Source: Phylloscopus collybita
Lineage: Eukaryota > Chordata > Aves > Passeriformes > Phylloscopidae
Length of the DNA stretch: 64,000 bases
Assembly (NCBI GenBank): GCA_027886175.1
Contig: JAJNNQ010000013.1
Span: 5,041,501-5,105,500 of the forward strand
Direction: 5' to 3'
Within the stretch, counting starts at the first letter, position 1. Each line of letters begins with the position of its first letter. Positions 11,292-25,726 of this stretch are shown piece by piece. The notes beneath the pieces are model-generated. The model did no database searches, was not told the DNA's origin, and was given only the letters and a program-made list of their open reading frames with translations. The translations under genes and the position numbers were made by a program.

Positions 11292-14200
11292 AAAACAAAC
11301 AAACCAAAACAAAGCAAAACAAAAAAACAACTAGAAACCTGTAATTGGTGAGGCTGGCAAAAAAATGAGAAAAACACCAAACACCAAAACCCTCACCACT
11401 CACAGTTACTTTTGGCATAAACTTAGACATGGGAAGCTTTTCTGCATCAAATCACAAAATCATTAAACTGTAGACAGAGTCACTGTGCATTTAATGATAG
11501 CTCCTCACATTAGCTTCTAGTCTATCTTTCTACACTGAGATATCTAATACTGGAATATGTTTCTCTTATACTGGAATCTCCAATGCATTGGAAGGTGCTT
11601 AGATTATTGTAGCAGTTTTCCTTTAGTTTCACTTCACAACAATTTTCAAAAAAAATGCTTAAATCTTCTCAGGTAAGCATCTGACTGCCAGAGTACAAAC
11701 CCCTATGGGCAAGCATCCTCCACACAGCTTTGGCAAATTCTGTCATCACAGCGAGACAAAATACTGTACTTTTCCTACTGCTCAAGAGCATTTTTACAAT
11801 AGCCACACAAGCTGCTTTTAGGAAGTGTGAAATTAGGAAGTTTCATTATACATTTTAATCAGTTTCGTGAAATCTTCCTGCAGAAAACAATGGCAAAATC
11901 AGCATTCTGTAGTCTCTTTGCTCTTTAACCCAGCTGGATCACCTAATCCTTCCTAATATCCTAGTCTTAGGAACTCCTGATTTAAGACAAAGCCCAGTTA
12001 GCCACATAGGTATTATCACAGAAATATTAAGACTATCTTCTCACTTAAAATAACTTTTCCTTGGCTCTAACCCCACAAAGTAGCTCAATTTCTTCGAGAT
12101 CTGCTGCCCTTGTTGCTATTAATTTCATTCCACTGTAAACCAATGAGTTCATGAGGCAGCTGCCAAAGTCCTGCTCCAGAGATGGCAGCAGGCATTTTCC
12201 ACTGCTCCTGGATCACAGAGAGTAAAAGCAGAGTGATCAAAGAGCATCAGCACACTTCAAATGGCTGCTCCTGAGGAGGAAGCAGAGGAGGAGAGCAAAA
12301 AGCAACACAAGTCTCCCCTTTTCAGGGTCTGTTTAATCAGCAAAGACAGAAAGGAAAGAGGCCAGCTCTGGGCCTACTTTGGAATTCAAATGCACTCGGT
12401 GGAAACTCCATCTTGACCACCCTTCATCAGTTACCCACCCTGTCAAAATGTCCCTGCATGCACAAAACACCTTCATGCTTAGGAAAATACCTCAATCATA
12501 GCTGAAAATCAGTGTGAGTAAGGTTTTGCAAAAAAGCAATCTCGGATGTTCCACACATGAAGGACAGAAGGAAAACCCTATAAACCCTATAAATTGAAGG
12601 AAATCCCCTAGTTTAGTTATAGCTATTGGAAAGTGAAGCTTACCTTTGCAGGTTCTCTTACAGCTTACGAAAGTGACTGCCTTTTGTGAGGACAAAAATC
12701 TCTTCCCAACATCTCCATGAAAGCATTTCTGTGTTTAAGAAAAGCTTTTTATTTTATTTTAACAAGTTTTGGAGCAGATATTTCCAAAATTTTCAAAGCT
12801 GTTTATACACAAGATCCATATATACAAAAAATAAGGTATTTCATGAACTAGAGCATGCCACATAGAAAGTTTAACTGTGGTTTTTTTCTAAGTACCAGCC
12901 TAGTAAATTAAGTGGAAATGAAATAATTGTGACTTCATTTAAACTACTCATTTTTCTAAAGAAATATAACAAAATTATTCCCCTAGGAAAAAAATTATGA
13001 TTCTTCAACAATTGTGTAGAGGGAACCTACACAAATGGCATTTTCTGCCACAATTTGAGAGAAAGCCACTATGGCAGTTTTTCAAAATGCAAACATTTCA
13101 GGTAGGTATGTTACAAGGTTCACTGAAAACAAACTAAAAACATCCACTCTTTTGCCCAAATCAGCTGAGTCTTAACAACACAAAAAGATACCAGGCCATA
13201 AACCTCACAAAAATTGAGTGTAAACTGATGTTTAGAAATTTATTTGTGAACCAGGGTTAAAAAGACACTAAGAATGGGTGCACTGAGATATGGACTTTTT
13301 TTTGTTAAAATTGAATCACAGTAAGTTACTGTTTCAACATTACAACTGTAGTAACTGTTAGGGTTTTTAAAAAAGTAACACAGTGATGTAAGCTCTGATT
13401 AGAACATATCTTTTTAGCTCTGAACTGAAAAAAATCAATTTAAGCTAATTTTCTTTTTAAAAACCCTCTAGAATTACCCTCTCCCAGGTCTTTCAGCTAG
13501 AATTTACAGTTGAATTGATCCATTAGCCACTTTTGACTGCATAATTATGGTCAACCTTGCAATTTGATTATGAAGCCATCTAATTAATGAGTCTGCACAG
13601 CAAAAACAAATTAAGTTAAATGGAGAAATAACAATAGCCCAAGAAAGTGTACAGTGAAGTCATTTTAGAAACTTCAGTGAAAATCTACTTTGTGAATGCA
13701 ATTCTCCCTATCCACAATTAGATCATTAACCCGGTGCCACTATTTAGAGCTGAGATTCAATGACTGGTGAGCTGACAACCCTGCATGATTTACCATCAAC
13801 TGTCTGCCATCTGCTCAAAATTAATCCTTTTAGTCTGCAAATATGGAATAAGGCAATGCTGTAGCAAGCTATAGATGACTTCTTTATATTTTTGCAACAT
13901 ATTTTCTCTTTAGGAGAACCACTCTGATAGCTGCAAAGTCAAAGCCAAGGACACAAGACTAAGTCCATCTGACTGACTTTTCAAGTCAGTGCAGAATGGT
14001 TTGGGGCTTTTTTTATGTCTTTCTAAACATCTTGCTGATCTGAAAAGCTGATTAATCAGCAATAACTACATCCATATGTGCATGGACAAGTATAGATACC
14101 TGTAAGGACTACAGGTGTCAAACTGCAGGACAGCTCCAGCTAGCTATGAACAGCCATCAGATTTACAAACACATAGAATTAGCAAGGGAATTATTACACA

Positions 14201-17200
14201 GCAAGCCTAAAGGATACTACCTGCAAGTTCATAATATAATTAATTTATGTTTCTAGAAATATGAGGTAGTGTAAGAATCTCACATAGAAAGTTTTAAAGT
14301 TCAGCTCAGGCAGAGAGATTGCAAAGACAAAAATAGTTTTTCCAAACATTCATAAAATACAAGACAAATAAAATCTTATTTATAAAGATAATCCAGTTGT
14401 CCTAGGAACTAGATAGCGATGTTTGGGTACTCTGGTTACAATAGCAACCCTGGCAAATTCTGCAGAACTGGGAATAAATGGAAAAAAAACCAAAACAGTG
14501 CCCCTCCTACATTAGTCAGAGAAGAAGTCAAAAAAGTCATCAGAAAATTTAAAATGTGTCTTCATGCAAGTCCATGGCCCTGTTTGTAGTCAATATGCCA
14601 AGGTTTAGATTATAAAATGCATAGGGTGTAGAGGCTCAGAGGCAGAAGAGAGATATTCCAAGTGGGAAAAGGGAATTTTGCCACAGCTGGACACTGAAAC
14701 AATGGTTATCAGCTGCATTGGCACTGAAAGCAGGACTGACATCCCATCACCTGGATTTATGAAGGAACAGGGACTGCTGATGTCTTTTTTTGTCTTTTCT
14801 CCTCTCTCTCTTTCCCCAATTTTTCTCTTCTCTTTCACCCTACCCTTTTTAAACAAAAACCACTGCTAAGTGCTCATATAGTAGGTTGGGGACTAATGTA
14901 CCAATTTCTATCCTAAGTGTGTAATTTGCTAATAAATCTTTCTGATTTCTTGAAGACCTTCTGACTTTTGTCACTCCTTTCAACCACATGCATTTACAAA
15001 TCTTGGGTGCATCCTTCCCCTTAAGGGTGGGTCATCACATAGGGGAAAATAGGATGAAACAAATGATGTAGGGAAATTTTGACACTTCAAGCAAAAATCT
15101 ATTTCAGCTGCTGTAGCACAGCTGACATCTCTCAATATTGGATTGAGAGACTGATACAGTTCCTCGCTTCCTAAGGGTGTGAGTGCCTTCCTCAGATACA
15201 GTTTGGTCCAAGAGATTTCTGGACTACTCTGGGAACTATGTGACAGGATCTACACTTCAACAACCCCTCCTCTGGGGCCAACAGAAAACAAGTAGCACAA
15301 AGAGCAGTTTGATGTTCCTGAATCCAGCCAAAGCCCTAAGCAAGTCCAGCAATGAGGAGTTGACTTTTCCAGGAGGTAATTTCTGGAGCTCATGCTTCAA
15401 TGCAGTGTGCAAGGTGGGGCAGAAGTATTGCTTGTGACATTGAGATAGCTTGTACTCTGTAACACTTTGTAGGAAAGCACACAGGGCACACACTGCCTTT
15501 CTGAAATCAGATGCTTCAATAGCAACAAGCTGAGACATGGGATCAGGAACCATTTATCCACCCAAGGCCAACTTTAAAAGTGTTGGTTTCTATTATACAG
15601 AAATGGTGTTAGAAGACAAAAAGCTGGAGATTTAAACATGGCTGCCAATCAGTATAAAAGTTTTCTGTTTTCTGGTAACCCAAGAACATGAGGCTTTTTT
15701 GCTAATATAGTTTAGAAATGTCAGAATTTTGTATTTCAGATACAATAGTGATAGTTGTGCAATCAGACCACTTGTAACTAGATACTAAGTTTGCTTTTCT
15801 GAATCTTGCTTCATCCAAATTATTTTACGATCCTTTATTTTCCTGTTGACAGTTGAGGTCAGTCTGAGAGCAGTAAGTCATATCTCACACTTCAAGAGTT
15901 TATGCAATAGCTGGCAACCAGACAATCTATCTGACATCTGGGAACTAATTTGCAAGAAAAGCTGGTGAAATGAGGCCATCCTGAGTTATAAACACAAGTC
16001 TAATGATATCTTCCAGCTTTGCAGATCGCTTTTTATAGAGTGGAAACTATGCAATTATGTGTATAGTTTCAATTGTCATGACAAAGTCTTTCCTACGCAC
16101 AACGCGTACTTAATCAATGAAACAAACCATCAGTTTACAAGATTCCCTAAAACGCTTGCATGAGTTATAATACTGGATAAACACTTAAGGAAAATGAATA
16201 AATGAAACCTTATCTCTCACACACGCAAAGAGAAACAAACCTCAGGGAGATTCAGCCCTAAAGATCCAGCTCTGCAAATTTTGGAACTTACAGAAACCAG
16301 CAGCTGCTGCTGAATAATTTTTTTTTGTTACAACAGCAGGCACTTATGTGAAACCATTCAGTAACTTTCAAGTTATCTGTTGTTTTGGGTGAAGGATCTT
16401 ATTAGACACTTGCCCAATTTTCTAGCAGCTAGCCACCACATCCTGAAGTCTTATGAGCTACCTACACATCACAAGATAATCTGCAGAAGTAGTCTTAGCC
16501 CTAGGAGCCCAGTTGTCCCTCCATATAAAATTATTCCAAATATAAGCCATTTGTTGGAACATCAGGTAAGGATAAAAACCCTCACCCACCAGTTACAGTT
16601 TAGGTCCTTCCCTCAGGTTCCCATATCTGTTTTGTCATTGATTATGAAATTAATAAAAAGTCAGATAGATTGCTATTCTGAAAAAAACACCATAGCTTTA
16701 CTCGCCAAAAAATCTGTCGAAGTCAATGAGACAGCTCAAGTTGCAGAGAAACCCTCATACACAGCTGAAGTGCAAATTCAGCACATTCATTTTCAAGGAG
16801 AAACAGCCTCTTGGTGCAGTACCACCCTGCAGCAGATCAGCAGCTTGGAGCAGCTGGTTCTGCAGCCTCTATTGTACAGTCCTCTCTTGGATTTCTGCTT
16901 TGGTTTATTTTGATTCCTTGAGCCTAATGTCCTGACTACATTGCAGTTTAAAGCTGTCTGAAGGAAAGCTATCCAAAAAAGCCTTTGCTGCCTGCTTTGC
17001 CAGAATGCTATCTTGGCAGCTGTCATGTGCAGAAACCCAGCAGCACATTAGCGCTTTCCCATATGGAAGCAAACCATATTTCTGCTCCTGTTCACTCAGG
17101 AGTGACACCATCTTGTGTGTCATCACATCACGCAGTGACACCACGCTGAATCTCACTCCAGTGCTGAGCTCAGTTACCAGCCATGCAAAAGGAAAACACA

Positions 17201-20200
17201 AGAGCAGGCTTAGCTCATCACTTCACTTTTTCTGAGTATAGGAGGTATCCTTGGGTGCCACTGTGGCCTTCTCAGGATCTGTTTTCAGGAATAGGAATCC
17301 CAGAACAGAGATAAGCCTGCACTCTTCTCCAAACTTGTACAGGCTACAGTGCCTTCAGTGTGGCTGTGCAATTCACACTGAGAGCACAGCTTCTGACTAA
17401 TCCCCAGATTCTGGGCCTTCAAGGAGATTCTGTTCATCATCTTGGACAGATGACTACTGTAATCTGTATCTGGGACCAACAGGATTGGTGGCCTCCTGAT
17501 TCTGCTCCTACAACCAGAGCAGCTCCAGCCTCTCTCATGGCAATGAGCAGCAGTACATTTCCTCAGTGTCCTAGGTGGATCTTCTGGGAAGTGCAGGTGC
17601 TGAAGAGCTGAGTGCTAAACTAGAAATGGGAACAATTAATAATGGTCTGCTCCCAAGAAAGAAGGTTCAGAAAAGGACTTGGAAAGGGCAATGCGAGGAG
17701 AGTGAAAAAAAAAAAAAAATAAAGCTACAGACTGTAAAAAACACAGAGCTGCTGCTGGAAGATTGGTATTTGATAGCAAGTAAAAAGCTGCCCAAGTCAT
17801 GTGGCTCCTTTAACAGTGTAAGGAGCCTTCTCAGATTATCACATCAAATGTGTAACTTGCATTTGTGAACGCTTTTAGGGTAAGATGCAGGACTTCACTT
17901 ATTTGGATCCCATGCTTTGACCTGGACCCCTGAATGCACAATCTGTGCAGACAGATCTACTGTTTTCAACTCAAAGTACTTTGTACATACTTGAAACACC
18001 CTGCAATCCAAGCTCTATTCCTATCCTTTACTCCTGTTCAAGAAACAAAGACACAAAAACACAGATACAGAAGATATTTAGAAGAGAATCTTGTTTCCAT
18101 GTAACTATTTCCGTTCTTTAAAATGCTTATTACAAGTCTAGCACAGATGACTAGGGGGTTGGTCTGTTTTATCTTCTCAGTAGATGAAGAATGATGAAGA
18201 ATCTGCATGGTCCTTAACCCCTGCCAGAAAAGCATGGATCATTCTGTATGTCTGAGCATGCTTCAAGGGTCAGAGGGTTGGGGAAATTTGGTGATAAATT
18301 AGCATTTTCAACCTGCCAAACAGACCTCTCCTTTCCTTCTGTGACTCAAAATTATGCTAGCTCCCAAATAAGGCACAGATCAGAAAAACCTTAAGAAATG
18401 AGTGTGTTTGTACACACCCACTAATACACCCCCTTTATTTTGTCTCACTCATGAATTCTGAATCAAGATGTTCTATAGCAGGTGGAGATACCCACATTAC
18501 TTGGTCTGAAATAATAGTTCTGTTTGAACACTAACACTCTCATGCCAAGCAAATCTCCATTCTGCTCACACCAGAATAAGGGTTCCTCCTACTAAACAAT
18601 CTTCTTTTCTTGGCAATCACATTGGATAAAAGTTGGGGAAGAGGATAATCTAGAAAGTTTCTCTAGACATCAGGTTATTCTTCATGTACTTAGAGATATG
18701 AAATTCTAAAAAAAAAAAAAAAAAATACGAAGTCTGCTCTGCTTTCTCATTTTAGTAGTATACTAGTTACAAGTAATGTTTAGGATGTTATCAAATTGTT
18801 CCTTTATAAATATAGATTTTTTAAAAAACATATTTAAAAGGCTCATCATATATGTTTTATGAGACCTCTTTATATTCTTGTGTAGGTGACTAAATTAACC
18901 ACAGAACTAGTAATTTCCAAATCTTTAAAATAAAAAGTTACTCTTAACTTCATTTTTTTTCCAGAAAACAAAACCAAAATTCATCTATCATCCCCAAACT
19001 TATTGTTGTTTTAATCTTCTAGGGAATCACAGCCTGCAAAAAAACAGGTAACAGCTTTTCCAGACCAACTTGATCAATCTTGCCTAGATCATTTTTTATT
19101 TAATTAGTTTCAGCTGTGTTTGGAACACAGATTTCATTGCACCAAGAGGTTTTTTGTTCCTGTTTTGCACAATTTTTGCAGGGGAGTTTCCCAGCAATCA
19201 TTTAATTCTCTCATCTATTATAAAAGTTTTGTCATGAGATACCTTTCCTACCACTGAGTCAGATCTCTGCTGATTACTGCATTTTCAAACCAGGACATAA
19301 CTCCTTATTCTCCAAATGTAGAACACCCTGCTTCTACACACAGGCAAGACCTATTAATGCATGTCAATAGATGGGAATGCTTTTTTTCCAAGAGTGCTAA
19401 GAAATAGTAATATCTTTGCATTATTAACATACAGTATTAAGCTTTTCCAGGCTGTAAAACTGAGAGCCACCCTCCTCCTGTGTAATTATAATCCTGTATT
19501 GTTAGTCTTCAGATTCCAAACACAACATTTGATTCATCATTTGTCACGGTAAGAAATGACAGCCAGAGTAACTTTGCCCTTTCCAACAAATTTCTGGAAA
19601 TTCTTGAGAGTCTAATTTCCTAACAAGAACAAGTCACTGGCTATTGGGAGAAAGCCAGAAATGGTTCTGCATATTCTGCAGATTAGAAGAGAGAGGAAGG
19701 TATGTGCTATCTGCTGGAGGGTACTCCCTGGAATCCTTTCTTATCTCAGTTTTTTTAGTTCATTTTCCCTCACTTGATACTTAACTGATTCAGGGCCACG
19801 GTGAAAGAAGAGAGAAAGTGAGACAAAGGGCTTTCCTCCAAATAAAACACCTGACCAGACAGAGGTCCCAAACAAGGTGCCAGCCAGGGAGCAGCCACCA
19901 CACAACCACACAGATGTCACCGTGCAAACCAAGCCTCAGTGGCACGGGTGGTGCACTTGATGGGTCACAGTGTCTGTCCAGCAGAGGAGCTCCCTGCTGA
20001 GCTCTTCAGCACATGTCCAGCGCTCCTTCCACAGCACGTCTGCCTTTCCTCTAGAGTTTCTATCAACACTGTATATTGGGACTCTACTTACAAAACTGAA
20101 AGCTTTGGATGTTCTGCTCTCATGTTGGAAAGGAACCATTATATAAACTTGGGAATAGAATTAGAGTTAGATGCAAGCAAAAAGCTCTGCAAAGCATATC

Positions 20201-21802
20201 CATCAGGATAGAGAGGGAAACAACACGAGATACCTTCGCTGTTTACCAGTTGCTACACAATGAATTAGCAAGAATACTTTTTCCAAACTTTTTTTCCAAG
20301 AAAGAAACTTGCATCAATTCCCTACTCTACTGTATCATTTCTGCACTATATCTCCCTTGTTATAAGAATTAAAGGGAGGAACAACAACCATGACTCATAT
20401 CAGCCAAGGTGGAGGGGGGGGGGGGAAAGAAAAAAGGCAGGGGGGTATCTCAAACATTTCCAACAGCAGAGGTATAAAGGTAGAGACATCTGCTTCCATT
20501 TTAGTTCTTCTTATGTTTAGATATGAAGATTTCTGATATTAGGACCACAAAATCCAAACTGAAATACAACTATTAAAGGAACCCTTAAAACAGTTCTGCT
20601 CTCAAATAACTGATACAAGATAAACAGTTGCAAGTAATTTATTACCAAAAAAATAAAACCCTGATATACCGATCTGCAATCAGTGCAAAGTTTGTAAACA
20701 GTTTCTGGTGCACAAGGATAGCATTACAAAGGAGTTGAATTCTGACAAAGAAGATGGTGGATGTTTTTCATTTTTTTCCTTTTAAAAAGTTCTCAGTGTA
20801 TCCCAAATAATCTGCAAGTACTACATGACTCAGACTGCTATGATAAGTAGGCTTGTTTTTAAACTGTCATGAGTTTATAGTATAAGAATGTGTTTTTTGT
20901 AAATATTTCCAGTAGAAGAGGTATGAAGCTAGGTTTGTTCCCATTCTAACCCTACCCAGGGATTTAGATCACACAGAACACAGAACTCAAACCCTGAAAT
21001 TTATTCTTCTCCATCACTTGAAAATGCAGTGATTTGTCAGACATTTCAAAAAAGACTTCTTTCCATTTTTCTTCTAGCATCATGATGGATGGCTTCAGGC
21101 ATGAAAGATTTCATGCTATTGAAGATTAACTAAAGGAATTAACAACTTCATTCAAAGATGCTTATAAAACAAGTTTAAGGACCCTAAATATCAAGGTTCC
21201 TGATTTTCAAGTGTTAAGTACCTTCACAAATCCAATCAAACCTTGGTTTAAATACACAGCAGTAAGTTCATATTTTTTTTTCTTTTTACACAAAAAAATA
21301 AATATAACATACATTTATGTATTTGCACATCTTCTACTAAATTCACTCTTAAACCTACTTGCAATCATGCTATGTCTATACACTTCACATCCACCTCTTT
21401 TCCCTGTTAAGTGGAAGGTGCAGATAATTTTGCAAGTTCCCTCTAAGTATCAGTGTTTGACCATTTGTGTACTTGGTTCACTCTCTAGGAAAAAAATTCA
21501 GGTGTGGCAAATATGCCCTTAGGAAGACAAAGTCCAAGTAAATAAGAGTTTTTCTCTTGCTTGGGTCTAAGGGCATGCCCAATACAATCCATGTGCCCTT
21601 CACAGCAAAAACCAAATTAATGCCCACTTAACCATATAGAGAACAGAAAACAAAATAATTCCTTCTTTCATTTAAAGAATGTTATTTTCTAATTGTCCCA
21701 AAACTATTCTTGAAAACTTCTCAGAAGGATCAAACAAGCTGGGAAAGAAGTGTCCATTCCAGTTCCACATAAAGATCTAAGAATCTTAGATGATGATGAT
21801 CT
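11292..21802. other. Gene-free AT-rich interval
   Basis: About 10.5 kb without a supportable gene. It begins with a short A-rich stretch (to about 11332), and a pure A run lies at 18709-18725. The longest open frame, 177 codons at 16380-16913 on the plus strand, resembles no protein I know and has no promoter or splice context. The stretch around 13420-13620 is rich in ATTA-type homeodomain cores and could be a conserved regulatory element, but I cannot test that here. Confidence 0.45.
14047..14060. repeat. Perfect 14-bp palindrome
   Basis: GCTGATTAATCAGC is its own reverse complement. It contains a TTAATC-type homeodomain core. It is a possible dimer-binding site, but such palindromes also arise by chance. 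Confidence 0.4.
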
Positions 21803-22212
21803 TAGAATCATCATAGAATCATAGGTTGGAAGAGACCTACACGATCATCCAGTCCAGCTGCCCACCTGTCAATACTACAGTAACCACCAAACCACATCAC
21901 CCAGACCCAAATGCCTCTTGAACACTCCAGGGATGGTGACTCCACCACCTCCCTGAGCAATCCATTCCAATGCTTGACCACCCTAACAGTGAAATTTAAT
22001 TTTTTTTTAAATATCTAATCTGAATCTTCTATCTCAGGTTAAGGCCATTTCCTTTTTTTTTTTTCTCCCCTCTCACTCCAGGGCATGGCAGAAGAGATGG
22101 GCCCCCATCTCACTACAGCCTCCTTTCAGGTAGGGCGATGAAGCCACCCTTGAGCCTACTCTTCTCTAGATTAAACAAACCCAGCTCCTTCAGCTGTTCC
22201 TCATAAGACATA
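21803..22212 (-). mobile_element. CR1 LINE 3'-end fragment
   Basis: The minus strand carries the last ~410 bp of a CR1 element: the end of ORF2 and the 3' untranslated part. The 3' terminus lies at the low-coordinate side and shows two tandem copies of the ATCATAGA-type tail, followed by the GGTTGGAAGAGACC block. The copy is interrupted by T-rich insertions near 21991 and 22052. It is a typical 5'-truncated bird CR1. Confidence 0.93.
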
Positions 22213-24810
22213 AGAATATTCCTTGTGTTCTCATTTGAATATTTCTTTCTACAGAACTAAAAACAGTGTAGAATTGGAAAGGAGGGGTGGGAAGATATTC
22301 TATGAACACTGGACACCTTCAGATTTCCTGACTTGTCAGATTGGTAGTTTGTGCAACTTCCCAGTTGAAGCTGCTGAAGAATGTGTCTAGGATTTTTTTT
22401 ATTGCACCAAGTTTTTGTCTCCCAGGAGATCTCTTCAGGATTTCCCTCACCAATATTCTGTAAATCCAGCACTGCTTTCAGCAATCAAACACTTAGTGTC
22501 ATTGAAAGTCTCCTCTTGTAGAAGGACTTTTTGGTCAAGTCCTAGTCTCACATGCACACTGGCAAAAAAAAAGAGACTGAAAAGCACAGTTAGATTGAAC
22601 TCATTAAAGAAATCTTCTGATGCTCATTGTGTGCCTTACAGACTGAACTGTATTTTGTTTTCAGCAGGTAGAGCAAGCAAAGGGACTTATTAATATGTTT
22701 ACATGAAACAAAAAAATGTATCCAACAAAATTCTAATTACGTCAGCAGGACTAACTGAATTTAAAGAGGCTGACCTGAAGTCAGTAAATTTACATTAATA
22801 AGAGGTCATTCTTCCCTTCATGGGCTATATTTAATTTAAATTTTAACTGACTTTAAAAGTCAAAGCAGTTCCTGAAATCCCAGCATTGTTCACATACACA
22901 AACCAGAAACCTCATCATTACTTTGCATGCAAGTATGATCAAGCTCGTGGAAAATATCTTTTCATGTGAAAATAATGACTTTGAGCGTGTCTCTGATCTT
23001 ATTCCACATTGTTACATTGTCCCATTAAATCTCACTCTAGATGACACGAGGCCTTGTGAGCAAGACCAGTAAAATTGCTAACTGCTGGTTTTCATACTCA
23101 CACTGCCTTCAGTAGACAAAGTCTGCAAATAATTTGTGCAACCACGGTCTTACACTGAAAATACTGCAGCAAACATATTTACATTAATGGATCAAGTAAG
23201 TGCCAACAAACAAGCCTGCAGCAAATCTTGCACAACCCAAACTCAGTTATCATTTGTAGACATAAATGAATATTACAATATCTGAGTAACTTGGAAGGTT
23301 CATTTTATCAAGATCTCCACAATATTTGTAGCATCCTGATACAAGACCCAGTCTAGACCTTGATAAAGCACTAAAAACAAACTAATTTCACACTGAAGGT
23401 AATAATTAAAGCAGCAGCCATGGTGTAAAACACTGAAAAAGTAGAATTTATGCTGCTTTAGAGGTATGAATCTTGTATTTGTGCCAAGGTTTTAAAATAC
23501 ATTGGCTACATTCTGAAGATGTTTCGTCATGATTGGTGCTTCATTTTTTAAGCAATTTGCACGCTTTGCAGAAGCTGTTTCACAGCTCTTGCCCTTCATT
23601 TGGTTCTACCAACCCTCTTCTTCCCCCTTTAACTGAATACACTGAAAATCTATTCATGTAAGTTACTGAATTATATGTTAAAAATTATTAATACAACAGT
23701 AAAGACTTAACTGTTCTATCCACCCTGTTCACCAGCAGCCTCTTCCAAAACTTTGTGTCAAGCTTGGGCAATGCACCAAATGCTCTCCTTTTAATTATGC
23801 TTGCTCTTGCAAAGTTGATGGGCAGATTTTCCACATGCTATCTCTTACAGCCCTCAGGCACACGTTAGTTTAGTCATTGACTACTGTCTCCCTGATCTTC
23901 TCTAGAATTCATGTCCTATTTCTTGTCTTCAAGGGCTTCCATTAATGCAGCACAGGAGGGAGTGGCCTGGCTTTCACAAACAGAACAGAAAGTCCCTTTT
24001 TTTAAGTACATATAGTTCTGGTGTTTTTATTGTGACAGCACTTGGTGAGCTCTTACAGCCTTATGAGCACTGCTGGTCTGGACACAAATGCTACCACTAT
24101 TCCTGACATGGAGCAGCTGAAAGCAGGGCATTTATGTTAGGTAATTGCAGAAATATATTAAACATATGTTTCATCACAAGCCCAAATTTTCCCAAATACA
24201 AGTACCTCTGCATCCAGACTGTCATGTATCACTGAAATATTTCAGCAGGCCAGGCATTCACCATGTCTGTCTGGAACACCTTATTCACAAGGCACAGGAG
24301 CACTGTCCCATTCCATGAGCCAGCAGCCATTCCCAAGAGGCTGGCTTCCCTGGCAGCCCATAAGGCACATGTAGTTCTAGCAGGAAAAATCTGCCCCCAA
24401 GGTTGTCTGCCACACCCTTTCATGCCAGACCAGAGGCACAAATTCCCACTCTGTATGGGAAAGCTATGGATAGACACCCTGTGGGTTGCTGTGAGACTGT
24501 GGCTGTCTCCATGCCACCTTTCTTTCATTTGGGTAAGTAACAAATGATGCAAGAGACAGAGAGGAATGCTGCCATTATTGTAGAATTTGCTTGGAAAGTT
24601 GTTAACATTTCTGGAGCTTCAGGGAAATAACCTTCAAAGCTACCTCTTTGGCTGAAAACCTGTGGCACTGGCACTGAAACCAGCTGACACAGTGTGCAGT
24701 GACTGTTGCTAAAATCCAACATCCAAGTAAGGAAACTGAAGGGATCTATTCTTCCATAGCTGTGCCATGGAACTACTGATTCCCCCATAACATCTGTTAA
24801 CATTTGACGC
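22213..24810. other. Gene-free AT-rich interval
   Basis: I see no exon, RNA gene or transposon in this stretch. Open frames on both strands near 24229-24552 overlap each other and resemble no known protein. Confidence 0.5.
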
Positions 24811-25193
24811 TGTTGCACACCACAACACAGACTCCAATTCCAGAAGGCTGAAAATGACTCCTTTATTTTTGGGATGTGTCTCCCTTTTTATACCATTCTA
24901 CACAGACCAACTCAATTGGTGAAACAAAGACAAACCTCTTCAATCACATTGGTCAGACCAGGGGAACACCAAGAAGTCCCCTCAAGGGAAAGAATGTAAA
25001 CAAATTACAGTTACAAAAACATATCTCTTGTTTACAGAAAATTCCATGGGAAAAGAATTTCAGAAAACCAAAACATCTCAGGCACGAACCAGGGTTACAA
25101 ACATTAACAGAAATTTAATGAAAGAATTCCACCAATAAGAGAATATATCCCTAAACTTCGAACAAAGCATGCTGGAGAGGAAACACACATTAC
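24811..25193 (-). mobile_element. Probable solo LTR, minus strand
   Basis: Read on the minus strand this has the layout of a retroviral LTR. It starts near TGTAATGTGTG and has a CCAAT-rich upstream part. A clear TATA box (GGTATAAAAAGGGAG) lies near 24884-24898 and an AATAAA signal about 15 bp further on. It then has a GT-rich stretch ending in GTGTGCAACA at 24811. TG and CA mark the two ends. I could not find a convincing target duplication, so the upper boundary is uncertain by tens of bases. No primer-binding site or viral gene follows, which points to a solo LTR. Confidence 0.7.
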
Positions 25194-25693
25194 AACTTAA
25201 ACAAAAGAGAGTTGACTTTGAAAATTGGTTTGATGGCCGTGGCACTCTGTAATTCCTCTGAGATAATTTACTATTCTTGAATATTTTCTAGCTTCTTCAT
25301 TAACTCACTTGTGAGTCTTCACTGAAAAACTGAAATTTAGAGCACAAAATATCCCATTATGTTAAATACCTTGCAAGCAAAACCTTCCCTTCATGCACTA
25401 TGAACACAGAAGATTTAAATGTCTAATCAACAAGGTATGACTTCTACACAAAGAATGCCCAAAACCTGGCGGTTATATCTTCAAAGAAATCAATGCTTAA
25501 AGGACGGTGAGCTAAACACACGTGCAGCCTAAACCAAATTTATTTTGGATGAAAAGATGAAGGAGGAATAGCACTTGTGATACAAATCACCTTGTTTGTC
25601 TCTGCAGACTTGAGCAAACTAAATGTGTTTGGCCAGGAGGAACGAAAAAATGTTTTAGATCCTACCTTCCTGCGGTGTATATTTAGACTACCA

Positions 25694-25694
<1 letters not shown>

Positions 25695-25724
<30 letters not shown>
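25695..25724. repeat. A(30) homopolymer
   Basis: Thirty uninterrupted A residues. There is no obvious retroposed body with target duplications on the upstream side. Length polymorphism and sequencing error are both likely at such runs. Confidence 0.9.

Positions 25725-25726
<2 letters not shown>

Noticed and set aside
14047..14060. Maf-type response element reading of the 14-bp palindrome
   Set aside because: The two GCTGA half-sites are spaced four bases apart instead of the one or two needed, so it does not fit the Maf consensus.
16380..16913. 177-codon open frame, longest outside repeats
   Set aside because: No resemblance to a known protein, no promoter, splice or conservation context, and composition like the non-coding surroundings. 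A frame of this length is not surprising in 64 kb read six ways.
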